A stretch of DNA of 64,000 nt, from the NCBI GenBank assembly GCA_019352055.1, contig JABBOB010000007.1:1-64000 (forward strand), read 5' to 3'. The position numbers and the translations under genes are program-made. The stretch is from Acidobacteriota bacterium. GTDB taxonomy: Bacteria > Actinomycetota > Actinomycetes > Actinomycetales > Microbacteriaceae. Below the pieces are notes generated by a model. That model saw only the letters and a list, made by a program, of their open reading frames with translations. It had not been told where the DNA came from and ran no database searches. Shown here in pieces: positions 1-9,441 of the stretch; the first letter of the stretch is position 1, and every line of letters begins with the position of its first letter.

Positions 1-54
1 AACCAAGAACAACTGAACCAGAATCAGCCGTGTTGCCAATTACACCATACCCCA
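1..54 (-). tRNA. tRNA-Gln (anticodon CTG), 3' part cut by window edge
   Basis: Read on the minus strand, the acceptor strand TGGGGTA (54-48) is followed by a D-stem GTGT/ACAC, an anticodon stem GCTGA/TCAGT and the loop TTCTGGT, whose anticodon is CTG (Gln). The T-arm begins but the window ends before the acceptor 3' strand. It lies downstream of gltX, as glutamate/glutamine tRNAs do in several actinobacteria. Confidence 0.92.
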
Positions 55-152
55 ATGCCGCAACCGGAAGGTTGCAGGCGGGCGACCCGCGGTGAGGGGG
101 CCGATCGACAAGCATACGCGACGCCCGAGCCCGATCCTTCCTGCGCGCGCGG

Positions 153-1106
153 TCACCGCTCCGACGGGGTGCGCGGCGGCTTCGGCGGTCGGTGCAGCAC
201 GGCGCCGGTCCGGGCCGCGACCCAGCGCACCACGGGAGGCCGAAGCGCCGCCACGAGCGCCGCAGTGAGCAGCACGGACGCCGCGAACACGACCAGCCCC
301 GCCGGATTCTGGTCGTCGCGCAGGGCGTAGATGTGGTTGAGGTTGCGCAGTGCCCCGGTCGCCAGGACGAGGAACACGTGCACGACGGTGAACGCGACGA
401 GGAACCACATCGTCCACCAGTGGAGCGTCTTCGCGAGCCGCACCGGGAACCGGGCGTCGAGCACCCGGAGGCGGCTGGCGAACCCCGGAGCGGCACGCAG
501 CCCCGTGAGCACGGCGATCGGGCCGGCCACGTAGACGACGAGGAAGTAGCTCAGCTGCTGCAGAGCGTTGTAATTTACCCAGCCGTCCTCCGTCGGCCAC
601 GTGAACGACGCGTACTGCAGCCCCGCGGAAACCGCCTGCGGGAGGACGGCCCAGTCGGTCGGCACGATCCGCGCCCAGTGCCCGCTGACGGCGCACAGGA
701 TCACGAACAGCACGCCGTTCAGCACCCACAGGGTGTCCGCCGCGAAATGCGACCAGAGATCGATCGCGATCCGGATCGGGGGGTTCCGGGTGCGGATCCG
801 ACCGTCGTTGCGTCGCGTCCAGAACGTGGTGGGGCGGGCGCCGCGGTGGATGCGCCACCCCGACCGCACCGTGAGCAGGAGGAACACGGCGTTCAGGCCG
901 TGCTGCCAGGCCGCCCACGCCGGGAATCCGACGGGCGTGCCCGCGAGCCGCGGTGCAGCACCCGAGTAGGTGCCGATGAAGGCCTCCCCCGCCACCGAGA
1001 ATCGGACGACGCGAGCGACCAGGACGACCAGGACCGCGAGCACGACCGCGCCGACGGTGAGCAGCAGCCATCGCCTGCGCGCGGCGGGCACGGTCTCGGC
1101 GCTCAC
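153..1106 (-). CDS. cytochrome b561-like di-haem membrane protein
   Basis: A 317-aa integral membrane protein with about six hydrophobic segments (roughly residues 14-33, 63-80, 122-141, 184-203, 232-250, 268-290). Histidines at 69, 120, 143, 229 and 243 sit in or beside these helices, as expected for haem b ligands of the cytochrome b561/Ni-hydrogenase b-subunit group (inference from pattern). It would move electrons across the plasma membrane; the partner is not evident. The GTG start (1106) overlaps the gltX stop as GTGA, so it is translated in coupling with gltX. An upstream in-frame extension would run deep into gltX and was rejected. Confidence 0.75.
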   Translation of the reverse strand: MSAETVPAARRRWLLLTVGAVVLAVLVVLVARVVRFSVAGEAFIGTYSGAAPRLAGTPVGFPAWAAWQHGLNAVFLLLTVRSGWRIHRGARPTTFWTRRNDGRIRTRNPPIRIAIDLWSHFAADTLWVLNGVLFVILCAVSGHWARIVPTDWAVLPQAVSAGLQYASFTWPTEDGWVNYNALQQLSYFLVVYVAGPIAVLTGLRAAPGFASRLRVLDARFPVRLAKTLHWWTMWFLVAFTVVHVFLVLATGALRNLNHIYALRDDQNPAGLVVFAASVLLTAALVAALRPPVVRWVAARTGAVLHRPPKPPRTPSER

Positions 1107-2605
1107 GTCGCGAGCGCGCTGCGCAGCCTGCGGACGCGGTCGATCGACTCGTCGCGGCCGAGGATGGCGAGCGACTCGAACAGCGGCGGCGACACGCGCC
1201 GCCCGCTGGTCGCGACCCGGACGGGGCCGAAGGCGACGCGCGGTTTGAGCGCGAGGTCGTCGATGAGCGCCCCGTCGAGCGCGGCCTTCACACCCTCGAC
1301 ACTCCACTGCTCGACCGTCTGCAGCGCCGTCTCCGCGGCGGCCAGCACCTCTGCGGCGTTCTTCGGCAGCGCGGCGACCGCCGCCTCGTCCGGGACGAGC
1401 GCGTCGGCGGTGATGAAGAAGGACCCGAGCAGGTCGGGCGCCTGCCCGAGCAGCTGCATGCGCTCCTGCACGAGCGGTGTCAGCCTGCGCAGGAGGAACA
1501 GCTGCTCCGCCGACGGCTGCGCCGGCAGCACGTCCTTCACCTGGAGGTACGGGACGAGCCGCGCGGTGAGATCGTCGGGATCGAGCATCCGGATGTGGTC
1601 GCCGTTGATCGACTCGGCCTTCTTCAGGTCGAAGCGCGCCGGGTTCGGGTTGACGTTCCGGATGTCGAACGCCTCAGCGAGCTCCGCCTTCGAGAAGACG
1701 TCGCGATCGGGACCGATCGACCAGCCGAGCAGCGCGAGGTAGTTGAGCAGCCCCTCCGGGATGAACCCGCGCTCACGGTGCAGGAACAGGTTCGACTCGG
1801 GGTCGCGCTTCGACAGCTTCTTCGTCCCGTCGCCGAGCACGAGCGGCATGTGGCCGAAGCGCGGCACCCAGGAGGCGACACCGATGTCAATGAGCGCGTG
1901 GTAGAGAGCGATCTGCCGGGGCGTCGACGGCAGCAGGTCCTCGCCTCGCAGGACGTCGGTGATGCGCATCAGGGCGTCGTCGACCGGATTCACGAGCGTG
2001 TACAGCGGCTGCCCGCCCGGGCGGACGACCACGAAGTCCGGGAACGAACCGGCCGCGAAGGTGATCGGGCCGCGGACCAGGTCGTCGAAGGAGAGGTCCT
2101 CGTCGGGCACGCGGAGGCGGAGCGCCGGCTGCCGGTCGTCGGCGCGGTAGGCGGCCCGCACCTCCGGGTCGCGCTCCCAGTTGCCGTAGCCCTGCTGGAC
2201 CGCGCGGCCCTCCGCGATGTTCCGCGCCTCGATCTCGGGCGCCGTCATGTACGACTCGTAGAGGTGACCGGAAGCGGTGAGCCGAGCGATGACGTCCTGG
2301 TAGATGTCCCCCCGCTGCGACTGCCGGTAGGGCTCGTCGGGGCCGCCCGTGATGATCCCCTCGTCCCAGTCGAGGCCCATCCAGCTGAGCGCGTCGATGA
2401 TCTGGTCGAAGGACTGCTCGCTGTCGCGGGCCGCGTCGGTGTCCTCGATGCGGAAGACGAAGGTGCCGCCCGTGTGCCGGGCCTCGGCCCAGTTGAACAG
2501 CGCGGTGCGGACGAGGCCGACGTGCGGCAGCCCGGTCGGTGAGGGGCAGAAGCGCACACGGACGGCTGCGCCCGTGGCGTTCGTGGTCGGATGCGCGGTC
2601 GACAT
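1103..2605 (-). CDS. gltX: glutamate--tRNA ligase
   Basis: A 500-aa class I aminoacyl-tRNA synthetase that charges tRNA-Glu (and in many actinobacteria tRNA-Gln, later amidated by GatCAB). The HIGH-type motif is HVGL at residues 28-31 inside [11 protein letters not shown], and the KMSKR loop is KLSKR near residue 262. Length is normal for the family. The gene sits 36 bp after the YeiH-like exporter gene and overlaps the cytochrome b-like gene by 4 bp; a tRNA-Gln follows. FAH-family gene next to gltX and these tRNAs matches mycobacterial gene order. Confidence 0.97.
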   Translation of the reverse strand: MSTAHPTTNATGAAVRVRFCPSPTGLPHVGLVRTALFNWAEARHTGGTFVFRIEDTDAARDSEQSFDQIIDALSWMGLDWDEGIITGGPDEPYRQSQRGDIYQDVIARLTASGHLYESYMTAPEIEARNIAEGRAVQQGYGNWERDPEVRAAYRADDRQPALRLRVPDEDLSFDDLVRGPITFAAGSFPDFVVVRPGGQPLYTLVNPVDDALMRITDVLRGEDLLPSTPRQIALYHALIDIGVASWVPRFGHMPLVLGDGTKKLSKRDPESNLFLHRERGFIPEGLLNYLALLGWSIGPDRDVFSKAELAEAFDIRNVNPNPARFDLKKAESINGDHIRMLDPDDLTARLVPYLQVKDVLPAQPSAEQLFLLRRLTPLVQERMQLLGQAPDLLGSFFITADALVPDEAAVAALPKNAAEVLAAAETALQTVEQWSVEGVKAALDGALIDDLALKPRVAFGPVRVATSGRRVSPPLFESLAILGRDESIDRVRRLRSALAT

Positions 2606-2641
2606 GGCGATCCGTGAGTCTACCGAGGGCGACGCGAGGGC

Positions 2642-3607
2642 TCAGGCGAAGACGACGGCGAGCGCGGCGACCGCGATCAGCGCCCAGGCGCCGAGCCCGG
2701 CGGAGGCGGTCGCGAGCCCCGTGCCGGCGAGCTGACGGAACCGGATGCCGGAGCCCAGGCCGAACAGCGCCATGCCGAGCAGGACCGTCTGCAGCAGCTG
2801 CGCCCAATCGAGCACCACCGTCGGTACCGGCAGGAAGCTGCGGACCAGGACCGCGACGACGAACCCGGCGACGAAGAGGGGCAGGATCGGCGGCCGCTTC
2901 CCCTCCTGCGCACCGCGGAGCCGCAGCACGAGCCCGGTCCCCGCGACGAGCGGGGCGAGCAGCAGCACCCGCAGCAGCTTGACGAGGATCGCGACGGCCA
3001 GGGCGGCGCTCCCCCACTGCTGGGCCGTCGCGACGACCTGTCCGACGTCGTGCACGCTCGCTCCGGTCCACCGGCCGAACTGCTCGGTGGACATGTGCGC
3101 CGCGCCGGCCACGAACGGCACGACGAGGATCGCCAGGGTGCCGCAGAGCGTCACGAGCGCGACCGGTCGCGACTGCTCCTTCGCATCGCTCTTCGTCACC
3201 GCGGCCATCGCGCCGATCGCCGAAGCGCCGCAGATCGCGAAGCCGGCCGCGAGCAGCAGCGGTTCCCGGCCGGGCAGCCGGACGAGTCGCGCGATGAAGT
3301 AGGTGCCGGCGAACGCCACCGCGGTCACCAGGACGACGGCGACCACGGTGGGCCAGCCGAGGCCGACGACATCGGAGAGCACCAGCTGGAGCCCGAGCAG
3401 CACCACGCCGATCCGGAGGCAGCGCCGTGCCGCAGTGGCGATGCCGGGTCTCAGCGGCCCGTCGAGGAACCGGGTGGCGGCCGGGATCTGGCCGACGACG
3501 ACTCCGAGGATGACGCAGACGGTGAGCAGGGGGACCGCGGGTAGGAGCAGGTGGGTCAGGAACCCCACCCCGACGGCGAGCAGCGCCAGTGCGAGCCCGG
3601 CGATCAC
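2642..3607 (-). CDS. YeiH/UPF0324 family putative sulfate exporter
   Basis: A 321-aa hydrophobic protein with about ten membrane segments and glycine-rich motifs typical of the YeiH (UPF0324) family, including FAICGASAIGAMAAV and SVHDVGQVV. The family is annotated as putative sulfate/organosulfonate exporters, but substrate evidence is thin. The GTG start (3607) overlaps the stop of the upstream FAH-family gene as GTGA, so the two are translationally coupled. A longer reading in this frame continues across the FAH gene and is not real. It separates the FAH gene from gltX, which are adjacent in mycobacteria. Confidence 0.85.
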   Translation of the reverse strand: MIAGLALALLAVGVGFLTHLLLPAVPLLTVCVILGVVVGQIPAATRFLDGPLRPGIATAARRCLRIGVVLLGLQLVLSDVVGLGWPTVVAVVLVTAVAFAGTYFIARLVRLPGREPLLLAAGFAICGASAIGAMAAVTKSDAKEQSRPVALVTLCGTLAILVVPFVAGAAHMSTEQFGRWTGASVHDVGQVVATAQQWGSAALAVAILVKLLRVLLLAPLVAGTGLVLRLRGAQEGKRPPILPLFVAGFVVAVLVRSFLPVPTVVLDWAQLLQTVLLGMALFGLGSGIRFRQLAGTGLATASAGLGAWALIAVAALAVVFA

Positions 3608-4374
3608 GCGCGAGCGCGGGCGGTGTTGACGAGGCGTCCGATGTTGCCGATCTCGATCTCGACGCGCTGTCCGGCGCGGATCTCGAGGTGACCGGGCGAG
3701 CTCCCGGTGAGGATGAGGTCCCCCGGCAGCAGCGTCCAGACGTCCGAGACCATCTCGACGATCTCCGGGATCGACAGCACGAGATCTCTCGTGTGGCCGC
3801 TCGAGCGCTCCTCGCCGTCCACGAGCGTGCGGATGGGGACGCCGCGGGGGTCGATCTCCGTCTCGATGAACGGGCCGATGGGGCAGAACGTGTCGTAGCC
3901 CTTGGCGCGGGCCCACTGCCCGTCCTCGAGCATCTGGTCGATCGCCGTCACGTCGTTCGCGATGGTGTAGCCGAAGATGACGTCGTCGGCGTCCTCCGCT
4001 CGCACCCGCTTCGCCACTGCTCCGATCACGATGGCGAGCTCGCCCTCGTGGATGACCCGCCCCGGCACCGGCGGTAGCTGGATCGCGTCGTTGGGGCCGA
4101 TCACAGCGGTGTTCGGCTTGAGGAAGATGACGGGTTCGGTCCTCGACCCCGCTGGCAGCAGGCCCTCGGCGCCGGCGTAGTTGAGCCCGATGCCCACGAT
4201 CTTGGAACGCGGGATGACCGGTGCGAGCAGCTTCGCCTCCGCGAGCGGTACGCGCTCGCCCGTCGTCTCGAAGCCCTGGAACATCGGGTCGCCCGCGACC
4301 ACCACGAGGTCCTCGTCGTCGACGATGCCGAACTGCGGGTCGCTGCCCCCTGAGGTGAACCGCGCGATCTTCAC
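3604..4374 (-). CDS. fumarylacetoacetate hydrolase (FAH) family protein
   Basis: A 256-aa FAH-superfamily enzyme related to 2-hydroxyhepta-2,4-diene-1,7-dioate isomerases, which act on C-C bonds of oxo-dicarboxylates. The metal-site pattern is visible: HEGELAIVIG supplies two acidic ligands, GYTIANDVTA a third, and LLPGDLILTG forms the conserved C-terminal turn. The start is GTG at 4374; a -10-like TACGCT ends 6 nt upstream and there is no Shine-Dalgarno, pointing to a leaderless message. It heads the unit FAH-yeiH-gltX-cytochrome b. The true substrate cannot be told from sequence. Confidence 0.9.
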   Translation of the reverse strand: MKIARFTSGGSDPQFGIVDDEDLVVVAGDPMFQGFETTGERVPLAEAKLLAPVIPRSKIVGIGLNYAGAEGLLPAGSRTEPVIFLKPNTAVIGPNDAIQLPPVPGRVIHEGELAIVIGAVAKRVRAEDADDVIFGYTIANDVTAIDQMLEDGQWARAKGYDTFCPIGPFIETEIDPRGVPIRTLVDGEERSSGHTRDLVLSIPEIVEMVSDVWTLLPGDLILTGSSPGHLEIRAGQRVEIEIGNIGRLVNTARARA

Positions 4375-4380
4375 CCCGAG

Positions 4381-4386
4381 AGCGTA
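4381..4386 (-). promoter_or_regulatory. candidate -10 (TACGCT) of a leaderless FAH-gltX operon promoter
   Basis: The hexamer TACGCT fits the actinobacterial TANNNT -10 pattern and ends 6 nt before the GTG start, with no Shine-Dalgarno between. Transcription would begin at the start codon. No clear -35 is seen. Inference only. Confidence 0.45.
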
Positions 4387-4565
4387 CCGAGGCCGACTTC
4401 GCGCTCACGGGGCCCTCAGCTGCAGATCCGACGGTGCGCTCCGTCCTCCTTGCAGCGGACGGCCCGTCAGCGGGTCGAGCGGATCAGCCGTCGCGTTGGT
4501 CGCACCGCCTCCGGGATTTGACGACGGTGGGCGACTCCGCACCTGATGAGGAGCAGAATCGAAGC

Positions 4566-5420
4566 ATGCCCGAGATGCCGGAGGTGCACGCGCTCGCGGA
4601 CGACCTCGCCGACCGCCTGGTCGGGCACACGATCGCCCGGTTCGAGATCACCACGTTCTCGGCACTGAAGACGTTCGACCCTCCCACCACTGCCGTGGTC
4701 GGCGGGACGGTGCGGGACGTCACCCACTTCGGCAAGTTCCTCGACATCGACCTGGGCGACCTCCACGTGGTCGTCCATCTCGCGAAGGCGGGGTGGATCC
4801 GCTGGTACGACGTGCTGCCGACAGCCCGGAACCGCGTGATCGCCGCGCGGATCGGGCTGGACGACGGCTCCGGCATCCAGCTCACCGAGGCCGGCACGAA
4901 GAAGTCGCTCGCCATCTCCGTCGTCCGCGACCCGACCGAGGTCCTGCGACTCGCGACGCTCGGCCCCGATCCGCTGTCGGACGAGTTCACGGAGGAGCGG
5001 TTCGCCGAGGTGCTGGCCGAAGCCGGTCGCGCACAGGTCAAGGGCGTGCTCCGCGACCAGGCGCGGATCGCGGGGATCGGCAATGCGTACTCGGACGAGA
5101 TCCTGCACGCCGCGAGGATGTCGCCCTTCAAACCGGCCGCGATGGGCCCGGAGGACGTCCGCACCCTCTACGAGGCGATGCGGTCCGTGCTCGCGGACGC
5201 GATCCGCCGATCGGAGGGCCTGCACATGGCGGACCTCAAGGGCGAGAAGAAGGCGGGCATGCGCGTGCACGGCCGCACCGGCGAGGCCTGTCCGGTCTGC
5301 GGCGACACCATCCGGCAGGTGCGCTTCGCAGACAACACCCTGCAGTACTGCCCGACCTGCCAGACCGGCGGCAAGCCCCTCGCCGACCGAGCGCTGAGCC
5401 GCCTCGGCATCACCGTCTGA
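4566..5420 (+). CDS. Fpg/Nei family DNA glycosylase/AP lyase
   Basis: A 284-aa base-excision repair glycosylase. The N-terminus MPEMPEVH gives the catalytic proline (residue 2, after Met removal) and glutamate 3. FGKFLDIDL carries the conserved hairpin lysine, and the C-terminal zinc finger is intact (CPVC ... CPTC, about residues 241-264). The start at 4566 is preceded by GAGGAG and restores the expected P2-E3; the next ATG (4575) would remove one copy of the PE motif. It is a single gene, divergent from the FAH-gltX unit and convergent with ilvE. Fpg (8-oxoguanine) versus Nei (oxidised pyrimidine) specificity is undecided. Confidence 0.92.
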   Translation: MPEMPEVHALADDLADRLVGHTIARFEITTFSALKTFDPPTTAVVGGTVRDVTHFGKFLDIDLGDLHVVVHLAKAGWIRWYDVLPTARNRVIAARIGLDDGSGIQLTEAGTKKSLAISVVRDPTEVLRLATLGPDPLSDEFTEERFAEVLAEAGRAQVKGVLRDQARIAGIGNAYSDEILHAARMSPFKPAAMGPEDVRTLYEAMRSVLADAIRRSEGLHMADLKGEKKAGMRVHGRTGEACPVCGDTIRQVRFADNTLQYCPTCQTGGKPLADRALSRLGITV

Positions 5421-5426
5421 CTGTGC

Positions 5427-6542
5427 TCAGGCGAGGCGGGTCATCCAGCCGTGGTGGTCCGGGAGGCGGCCGTACTGGATGCCGGTGAGCTCCTCGCGGA
5501 GGCTCATCGTCAGGGCGCCGGGTTCGGCGTCCGGGGCGCCGATCTCGAAGTCCCTCGTCTTCAGCCGCCCGATCGGCGTGATCACCGCAGCGGTGCCGCA
5601 GGCGAACGCCTCCACGATGTCGCCCGACTCGACGCCCTCACGCCATTCGGCGACGGTGAAGCGGCGCTCCTCGACGACGTGGCCCCGCTCCTGCGCGAGC
5701 CGGATCACGCTCGAGCGGGTGATCCCCTCGAGGATCGTGCCGAGCGCCGGGGTGACGACGCGGCCGTCCCGGTAGAGGAAGAACACGTTCATGCCGCCGA
5801 GCTCCTCGACGTACGTGCGCTCCTCCGAATCGAGGAACAGCACCTGCTGGCAGCCCTGCTCGTACGCCTCGGCCTGGGGCAGCAGGCTCGCCGCGTAGTT
5901 GCCGCCGGTCTTCGCCGCGCCCATCCCGCCGCGGCCGGCCCGGGAGTAGTCCTCCGACAGCCAGATCGACACGGGCCGGATGCCGCCGGAGAAGTACGCG
6001 CCCGCCGGTGACGCGATCACGTGGAAGTCGACGCCGTGCGCGGGGCGGACGCCGAGGAAGGCCTCCGACGCGATCATGAACGGCCGGAGGTAGAGGCTCG
6101 TCTCGGGCGCGCTCGGCACCCATGCCTCGTCGATGGCGACCAGCTGACGGATCGACTCGACGAACACGGACTCGGGCAGCTGCGGCAGCGCCAGGCGGCG
6201 CGCCGAGCGCTGCATGCGCTCGGCGTTCGCCTCCGGCCGGAAGGTCCACACCGAGCCGTCGGCCCAGCGGTAGGCCTTCAGCCCCTCGAAGATCTCCTGC
6301 GCGTAGTGCAGCACCGCAGCAGCCGGGTCCAGGGTCAGGGGCCCGTACGGCTTGACCACGGCGTCGTGCCAGCCCGCGTCCTCCGACCAGGCGATGGACA
6401 CCATGTGGTCGGTGAAGTGCTTGCCGAACCCGGGGTCGGCGAGGATCGCCTCCCGCTCCGCGTCGGCGCGGCGCGCAGGCGATGGCGTGGTGTCGAATTC
6501 GAGGCCGAAGGGGGTCGGCGCTGCCGGGGTCGTGGTGGTCAT
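5427..6542 (-). CDS. ilvE: branched-chain amino acid aminotransferase
   Basis: A 371-aa fold-type IV PLP aminotransferase catalysing the last step of leucine, isoleucine and valine synthesis from the 2-keto acids with glutamate. The PLP lysine lies in [14 protein letters not shown] (about residue 210), and [10 protein letters not shown] and TRSSVIRLA are conserved class IV segments. Its ATG overlaps the leuB stop as ATGA, so leuB-ilvE form one operon. Only 6 bp separate its stop from the convergent Fpg/Nei gene. It complements the ilvDBNC operon further along the window. Confidence 0.96.
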   Translation of the reverse strand: MTTTTPAAPTPFGLEFDTTPSPARRADAEREAILADPGFGKHFTDHMVSIAWSEDAGWHDAVVKPYGPLTLDPAAAVLHYAQEIFEGLKAYRWADGSVWTFRPEANAERMQRSARRLALPQLPESVFVESIRQLVAIDEAWVPSAPETSLYLRPFMIASEAFLGVRPAHGVDFHVIASPAGAYFSGGIRPVSIWLSEDYSRAGRGGMGAAKTGGNYAASLLPQAEAYEQGCQQVLFLDSEERTYVEELGGMNVFFLYRDGRVVTPALGTILEGITRSSVIRLAQERGHVVEERRFTVAEWREGVESGDIVEAFACGTAAVITPIGRLKTRDFEIGAPDAEPGALTMSLREELTGIQYGRLPDHHGWMTRLA

Positions 6543-7600
6543 CGGTGCTCCAGGGAGGGGAGGGCTGCGCGGACCGCGTCGCCGATCTCGGTCGTCGTCC
6601 GGGCGGACGAGCCACGGGAGGCGAGGTCGGCGGTGACGGCTGCCGTGATCCTGCCGGCCGCCTCGGTGAGGCCGAGGTGGTCGAGCAGCAGCGCGGCGGA
6701 GAGGATGGCGGCCGTCGGGTCGGCCTTCCCGGTGCCGGCGATGTCGGGCGCCGAGCCGTGCACCGGCTCGAACATGGACGGGAAGGCGCCGCTCGGGTTG
6801 ATGTTCCCGGAGGCCGCGAGACCGATGCCGCCGCTGATCGCGCCGGCCAGATCGGTCAGGATGTCACCGAAGAGGTTGTCGGTGACGACGACGTCGAACC
6901 GGGCGGGGTCGGTGACGAGGAAGATCGTGGCCGCGTCGACGTGGAGGTAGTCGACCGCGACATCGGGGAACTCCTCCCCCACCGCGTCCACCAGGCGCTT
7001 CCAGAGCGACCCGGCGAAGGTGAGCACGTTCGTCTTGTGCACGAGCGTGAGGTGCTTCCGGCGCCCGGCCGCCTTCGCGAACGCGTACCGGACGACCCGT
7101 TCGACGCCGTAGGCGGTGTTGACGCTGACCTCGTTCGCGACCTCGGCGGGGGTGCCGACGCGGATCGCGCCGCCGTTGCCGACGTAGGGCCCCTCGGTGC
7201 CCTCCCGCACGACCACGAAGTCGACCTCGCCTGGGTCGGACAGCGGGCTGGTGACGCCGGGCCAGAGCACGGTGGGGCGCAGGTTCACGTAGTGGTCGAG
7301 CGAGAAGCGCAGCTTCAGCAGCAGCCCGCGCTCGATGTTCGCGTCCTTCAGTCGGGGGTCCCCAGGCGTGCCCCCGACCGCGCCGAGGAGGATCGCGTCG
7401 TGCTGCGCGATCGCCGCGAGCTCGTCGTCCGGCAGCACGTCCCCGGTCGCGAGGTAGCGGGCGGCCCCGAGGGAGAACTCGGTGACGTCGAACTCGGCCT
7501 CGACGCCCACGGCGACCCGGAGGATTTTCAGCGCCTCGGCGACGACCTCGGGCCCGATGCCGTCGCCGCCGATCACCGCGAGACGGATGGTGCGCGTCAC
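6539..7600 (-). CDS. leuB: 3-isopropylmalate dehydrogenase
   Basis: A 353-aa beta-decarboxylating dehydrogenase converting 3-isopropylmalate to 2-oxoisocaproate with NAD in leucine synthesis. [17 protein letters not shown] opens the protein, and [16 protein letters not shown] is the family signature with metal-binding aspartates. The GTG start (7600) has a good ribosome site (AAGGAGG, 9 nt upstream). A TAGCCT -10-like hexamer at 7628-7633 would give a short leader of about 20 nt. It is coupled to ilvE by ATGA and follows the terminator of the upstream permease gene. Confidence 0.97.
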   Translation of the reverse strand: MTRTIRLAVIGGDGIGPEVVAEALKILRVAVGVEAEFDVTEFSLGAARYLATGDVLPDDELAAIAQHDAILLGAVGGTPGDPRLKDANIERGLLLKLRFSLDHYVNLRPTVLWPGVTSPLSDPGEVDFVVVREGTEGPYVGNGGAIRVGTPAEVANEVSVNTAYGVERVVRYAFAKAAGRRKHLTLVHKTNVLTFAGSLWKRLVDAVGEEFPDVAVDYLHVDAATIFLVTDPARFDVVVTDNLFGDILTDLAGAISGGIGLAASGNINPSGAFPSMFEPVHGSAPDIAGTGKADPTAAILSAALLLDHLGLTEAAGRITAAVTADLASRGSSARTTTEIGDAVRAALPSLEHR

Positions 7601-7643
7601 GATCGGGCCTCCTTCGCCTTCGGTCCAAGGCTACAAGCGCCCG

Positions 7644-7681
7644 GGAGGCGTTCCGCCCGATGCACCGGGCGGTCCGCCTCC
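7644..7681 (-). terminator. two-tier hairpin, terminator of the APC permease gene
   Basis: Outer stem GGAGGCG (7644-7650) pairs with CGCCTCC (7675-7681) and inner stem CCGCCCG (7653-7659) with CGGGCGG (7666-7672), closing a 6-nt loop. It lies 7 nt after the permease stop codon. There is no U-tract, common for high-GC actinobacteria. Confidence 0.65.
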
Positions 7682-7687
7682 GTGCTG

Positions 7688-9307
7688 TCAGTCGGTGACG
7701 CGGAGCGCGTCGTCCACCGGCTTGCCCTCGAGGAACGCCCCGCGCGGGATGACCTCCCCCCGGAAGTAGGCGCCGTTGCGGGCCCACCAGATCGCCATGA
7801 GCACGAACCCTGCGAGCAGCCCCACGATGCCGACGACTGCAGCTGCGCCGATGCCGAAGATCGTGACGTTGTTGCCGGAGATGGGATCCGTGGTCCAGTC
7901 GGGGGCCGCGAACTGGATGAGCCCGTAGACGAAGATCACGGCCAGGATGAGGAACCCGAGGGCCGGGAACAGTCCGCGGAACACGAAGTTGCGCGCGCTC
8001 GTGAGGAGCGTGTTCCGGTAGAACCACACGCACGCCAGTCCGGTGAGGCCGTAGTAGAACGCGATCATCAGACCGAGCGACGAGATCAGTGCGGCGAGCA
8101 GGCCCTGGCTGATCGCCGAGAAGACCAGGAACAGCACGGCCGAGATGAGGCCCATGCCGATCGTCGACCAGGTCGGGGTGAGGAATCGCGGGTGCATCCG
8201 GGCGAAGTGGCTCGGGAGCGCCTTGTGGGTCGCCATGGAGAGCGCGGTCCGTGCCGTCGGCAGGATGGTGGTCTGCGTCGAGGCCGAGGCGCTCGTGAGG
8301 ATCGTGGCGGCGAACAGCACCTGCATGATGTGACCGATCGAGCTGTTGCCGAACACCGCCGACGACATCGCGGAGAACACGTCGCCCGAGTTGTTCGGGT
8401 TCGCGAGTCCGATCCCCTTGTCGCCGACACCGGCGAACGACACCGTGGCGATCGTCACGAGGAGGTAGGTGCCGAGCAGCAGCAGCGTCGAGAGGATCGC
8501 GGCGCGACCGGGCGTCTTCGCCGGGTTGGAGGTCTCCTCGTTGACGGCGACAGCGCTGTCCCAGCCCCAGTAGATGAACAGTGCCGTCAGCAGCGCCGGC
8601 GCGAGCGCCGATCCGAAGTCGAGGCCGAACGGGTTCAGCCAGTCCCACGAGAACCCGATCGAGTAGCTCTCCCCCTGACCGGTGCCGACCCGCACCAGCG
8701 CGACGATCGCGAAGGCGAGCAGCAGCACGACCTCGAAGGAGAGCAGCGCGTACTGCAGGCGTGCGGAGATCTCGATGCCGCGGTAGCAGATGTAGGTCAT
8801 CAGGGCGATCCACACGAGGCCGACGATCGTCGCAGGCCAGAAGTTGGCCGGGTCGTTGCCGAACTTCGCGACCTCCGGCAGCCCGAACCCGCCGATGAAT
8901 GTGAAGGTGTACTGCCCTGCGATGTAGGCGAGGTTCGACATCACGATGACGTCACTGATGATGATGCCCCAGCCGCCCATCCAGCCGGTGATCGCACCGA
9001 ACGCCCGGGTCGCCCAGGTGAAGGTCGTCCCGCAGTCGGGGTCCGCCTCGTTCAGCTCCTTGTACGCCTGTGCGATGAAGTACATCGGCACGAACGCCAG
9101 CAGGATGACCGCCGGCGCCTTGACCCCGGCCGGGGAGGTCCCGCCGACCACGATGAACCCGAGGCTCGCCGCGAGGCTGTAGGCCGGCGCGGTCGACGCG
9201 ACGGCGACGACGACGCTGCCGACGAGCCCGATCGCGCCGGGCTTCAGCCCCTTGCTGCCGGCTAGGTCGATGCGTTGCGCGATGTTCTTGATGAGCGGTT
9301 CGGACAC
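7688..9307 (-). CDS. APC-family amino acid permease
   Basis: A 539-aa secondary transporter of the amino acid-polyamine-organocation family with about 12-14 membrane helices. The first helix region, with GLVGSVVVAVASTAPAYSLA, is typical of the cation/substrate-binding unwound helix in this family, and a hydrophilic C-terminal tail follows. The GTG start (9307) is preceded by GGAGG. It stands alone between serA and leuB, bounded by its own hairpin terminator. Substrate is likely an amino acid but cannot be specified. Confidence 0.88.
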   Translation of the reverse strand: MSEPLIKNIAQRIDLAGSKGLKPGAIGLVGSVVVAVASTAPAYSLAASLGFIVVGGTSPAGVKAPAVILLAFVPMYFIAQAYKELNEADPDCGTTFTWATRAFGAITGWMGGWGIIISDVIVMSNLAYIAGQYTFTFIGGFGLPEVAKFGNDPANFWPATIVGLVWIALMTYICYRGIEISARLQYALLSFEVVLLLAFAIVALVRVGTGQGESYSIGFSWDWLNPFGLDFGSALAPALLTALFIYWGWDSAVAVNEETSNPAKTPGRAAILSTLLLLGTYLLVTIATVSFAGVGDKGIGLANPNNSGDVFSAMSSAVFGNSSIGHIMQVLFAATILTSASASTQTTILPTARTALSMATHKALPSHFARMHPRFLTPTWSTIGMGLISAVLFLVFSAISQGLLAALISSLGLMIAFYYGLTGLACVWFYRNTLLTSARNFVFRGLFPALGFLILAVIFVYGLIQFAAPDWTTDPISGNNVTIFGIGAAAVVGIVGLLAGFVLMAIWWARNGAYFRGEVIPRGAFLEGKPVDDALRVTD

Positions 9308-9441
9308 GTCGCCTCCATCCAGGAGCCGGGCGCGACATCGAGCCCGGCGATCAGGTCTGGCGCGAGCATAGCCCCGAGGATGTTTCCAGCGGATAACACC
9401 GCCGAATCATCTCCCGACCGATGGAATCAGCCGTCGATCCC

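Noticed and set aside
2642-4408. A single 588-codon frame spanning the YeiH and FAH genes
   Set aside because: The FAH gene is clearly coded in another frame. The YeiH part starts at the GTG at 3607, which overlaps the FAH stop.
6482-9265. A 927-codon plus-strand frame antisense to leuB and the APC permease
   Set aside because: The translation is low-complexity and the opposite strand encodes two recognised proteins.
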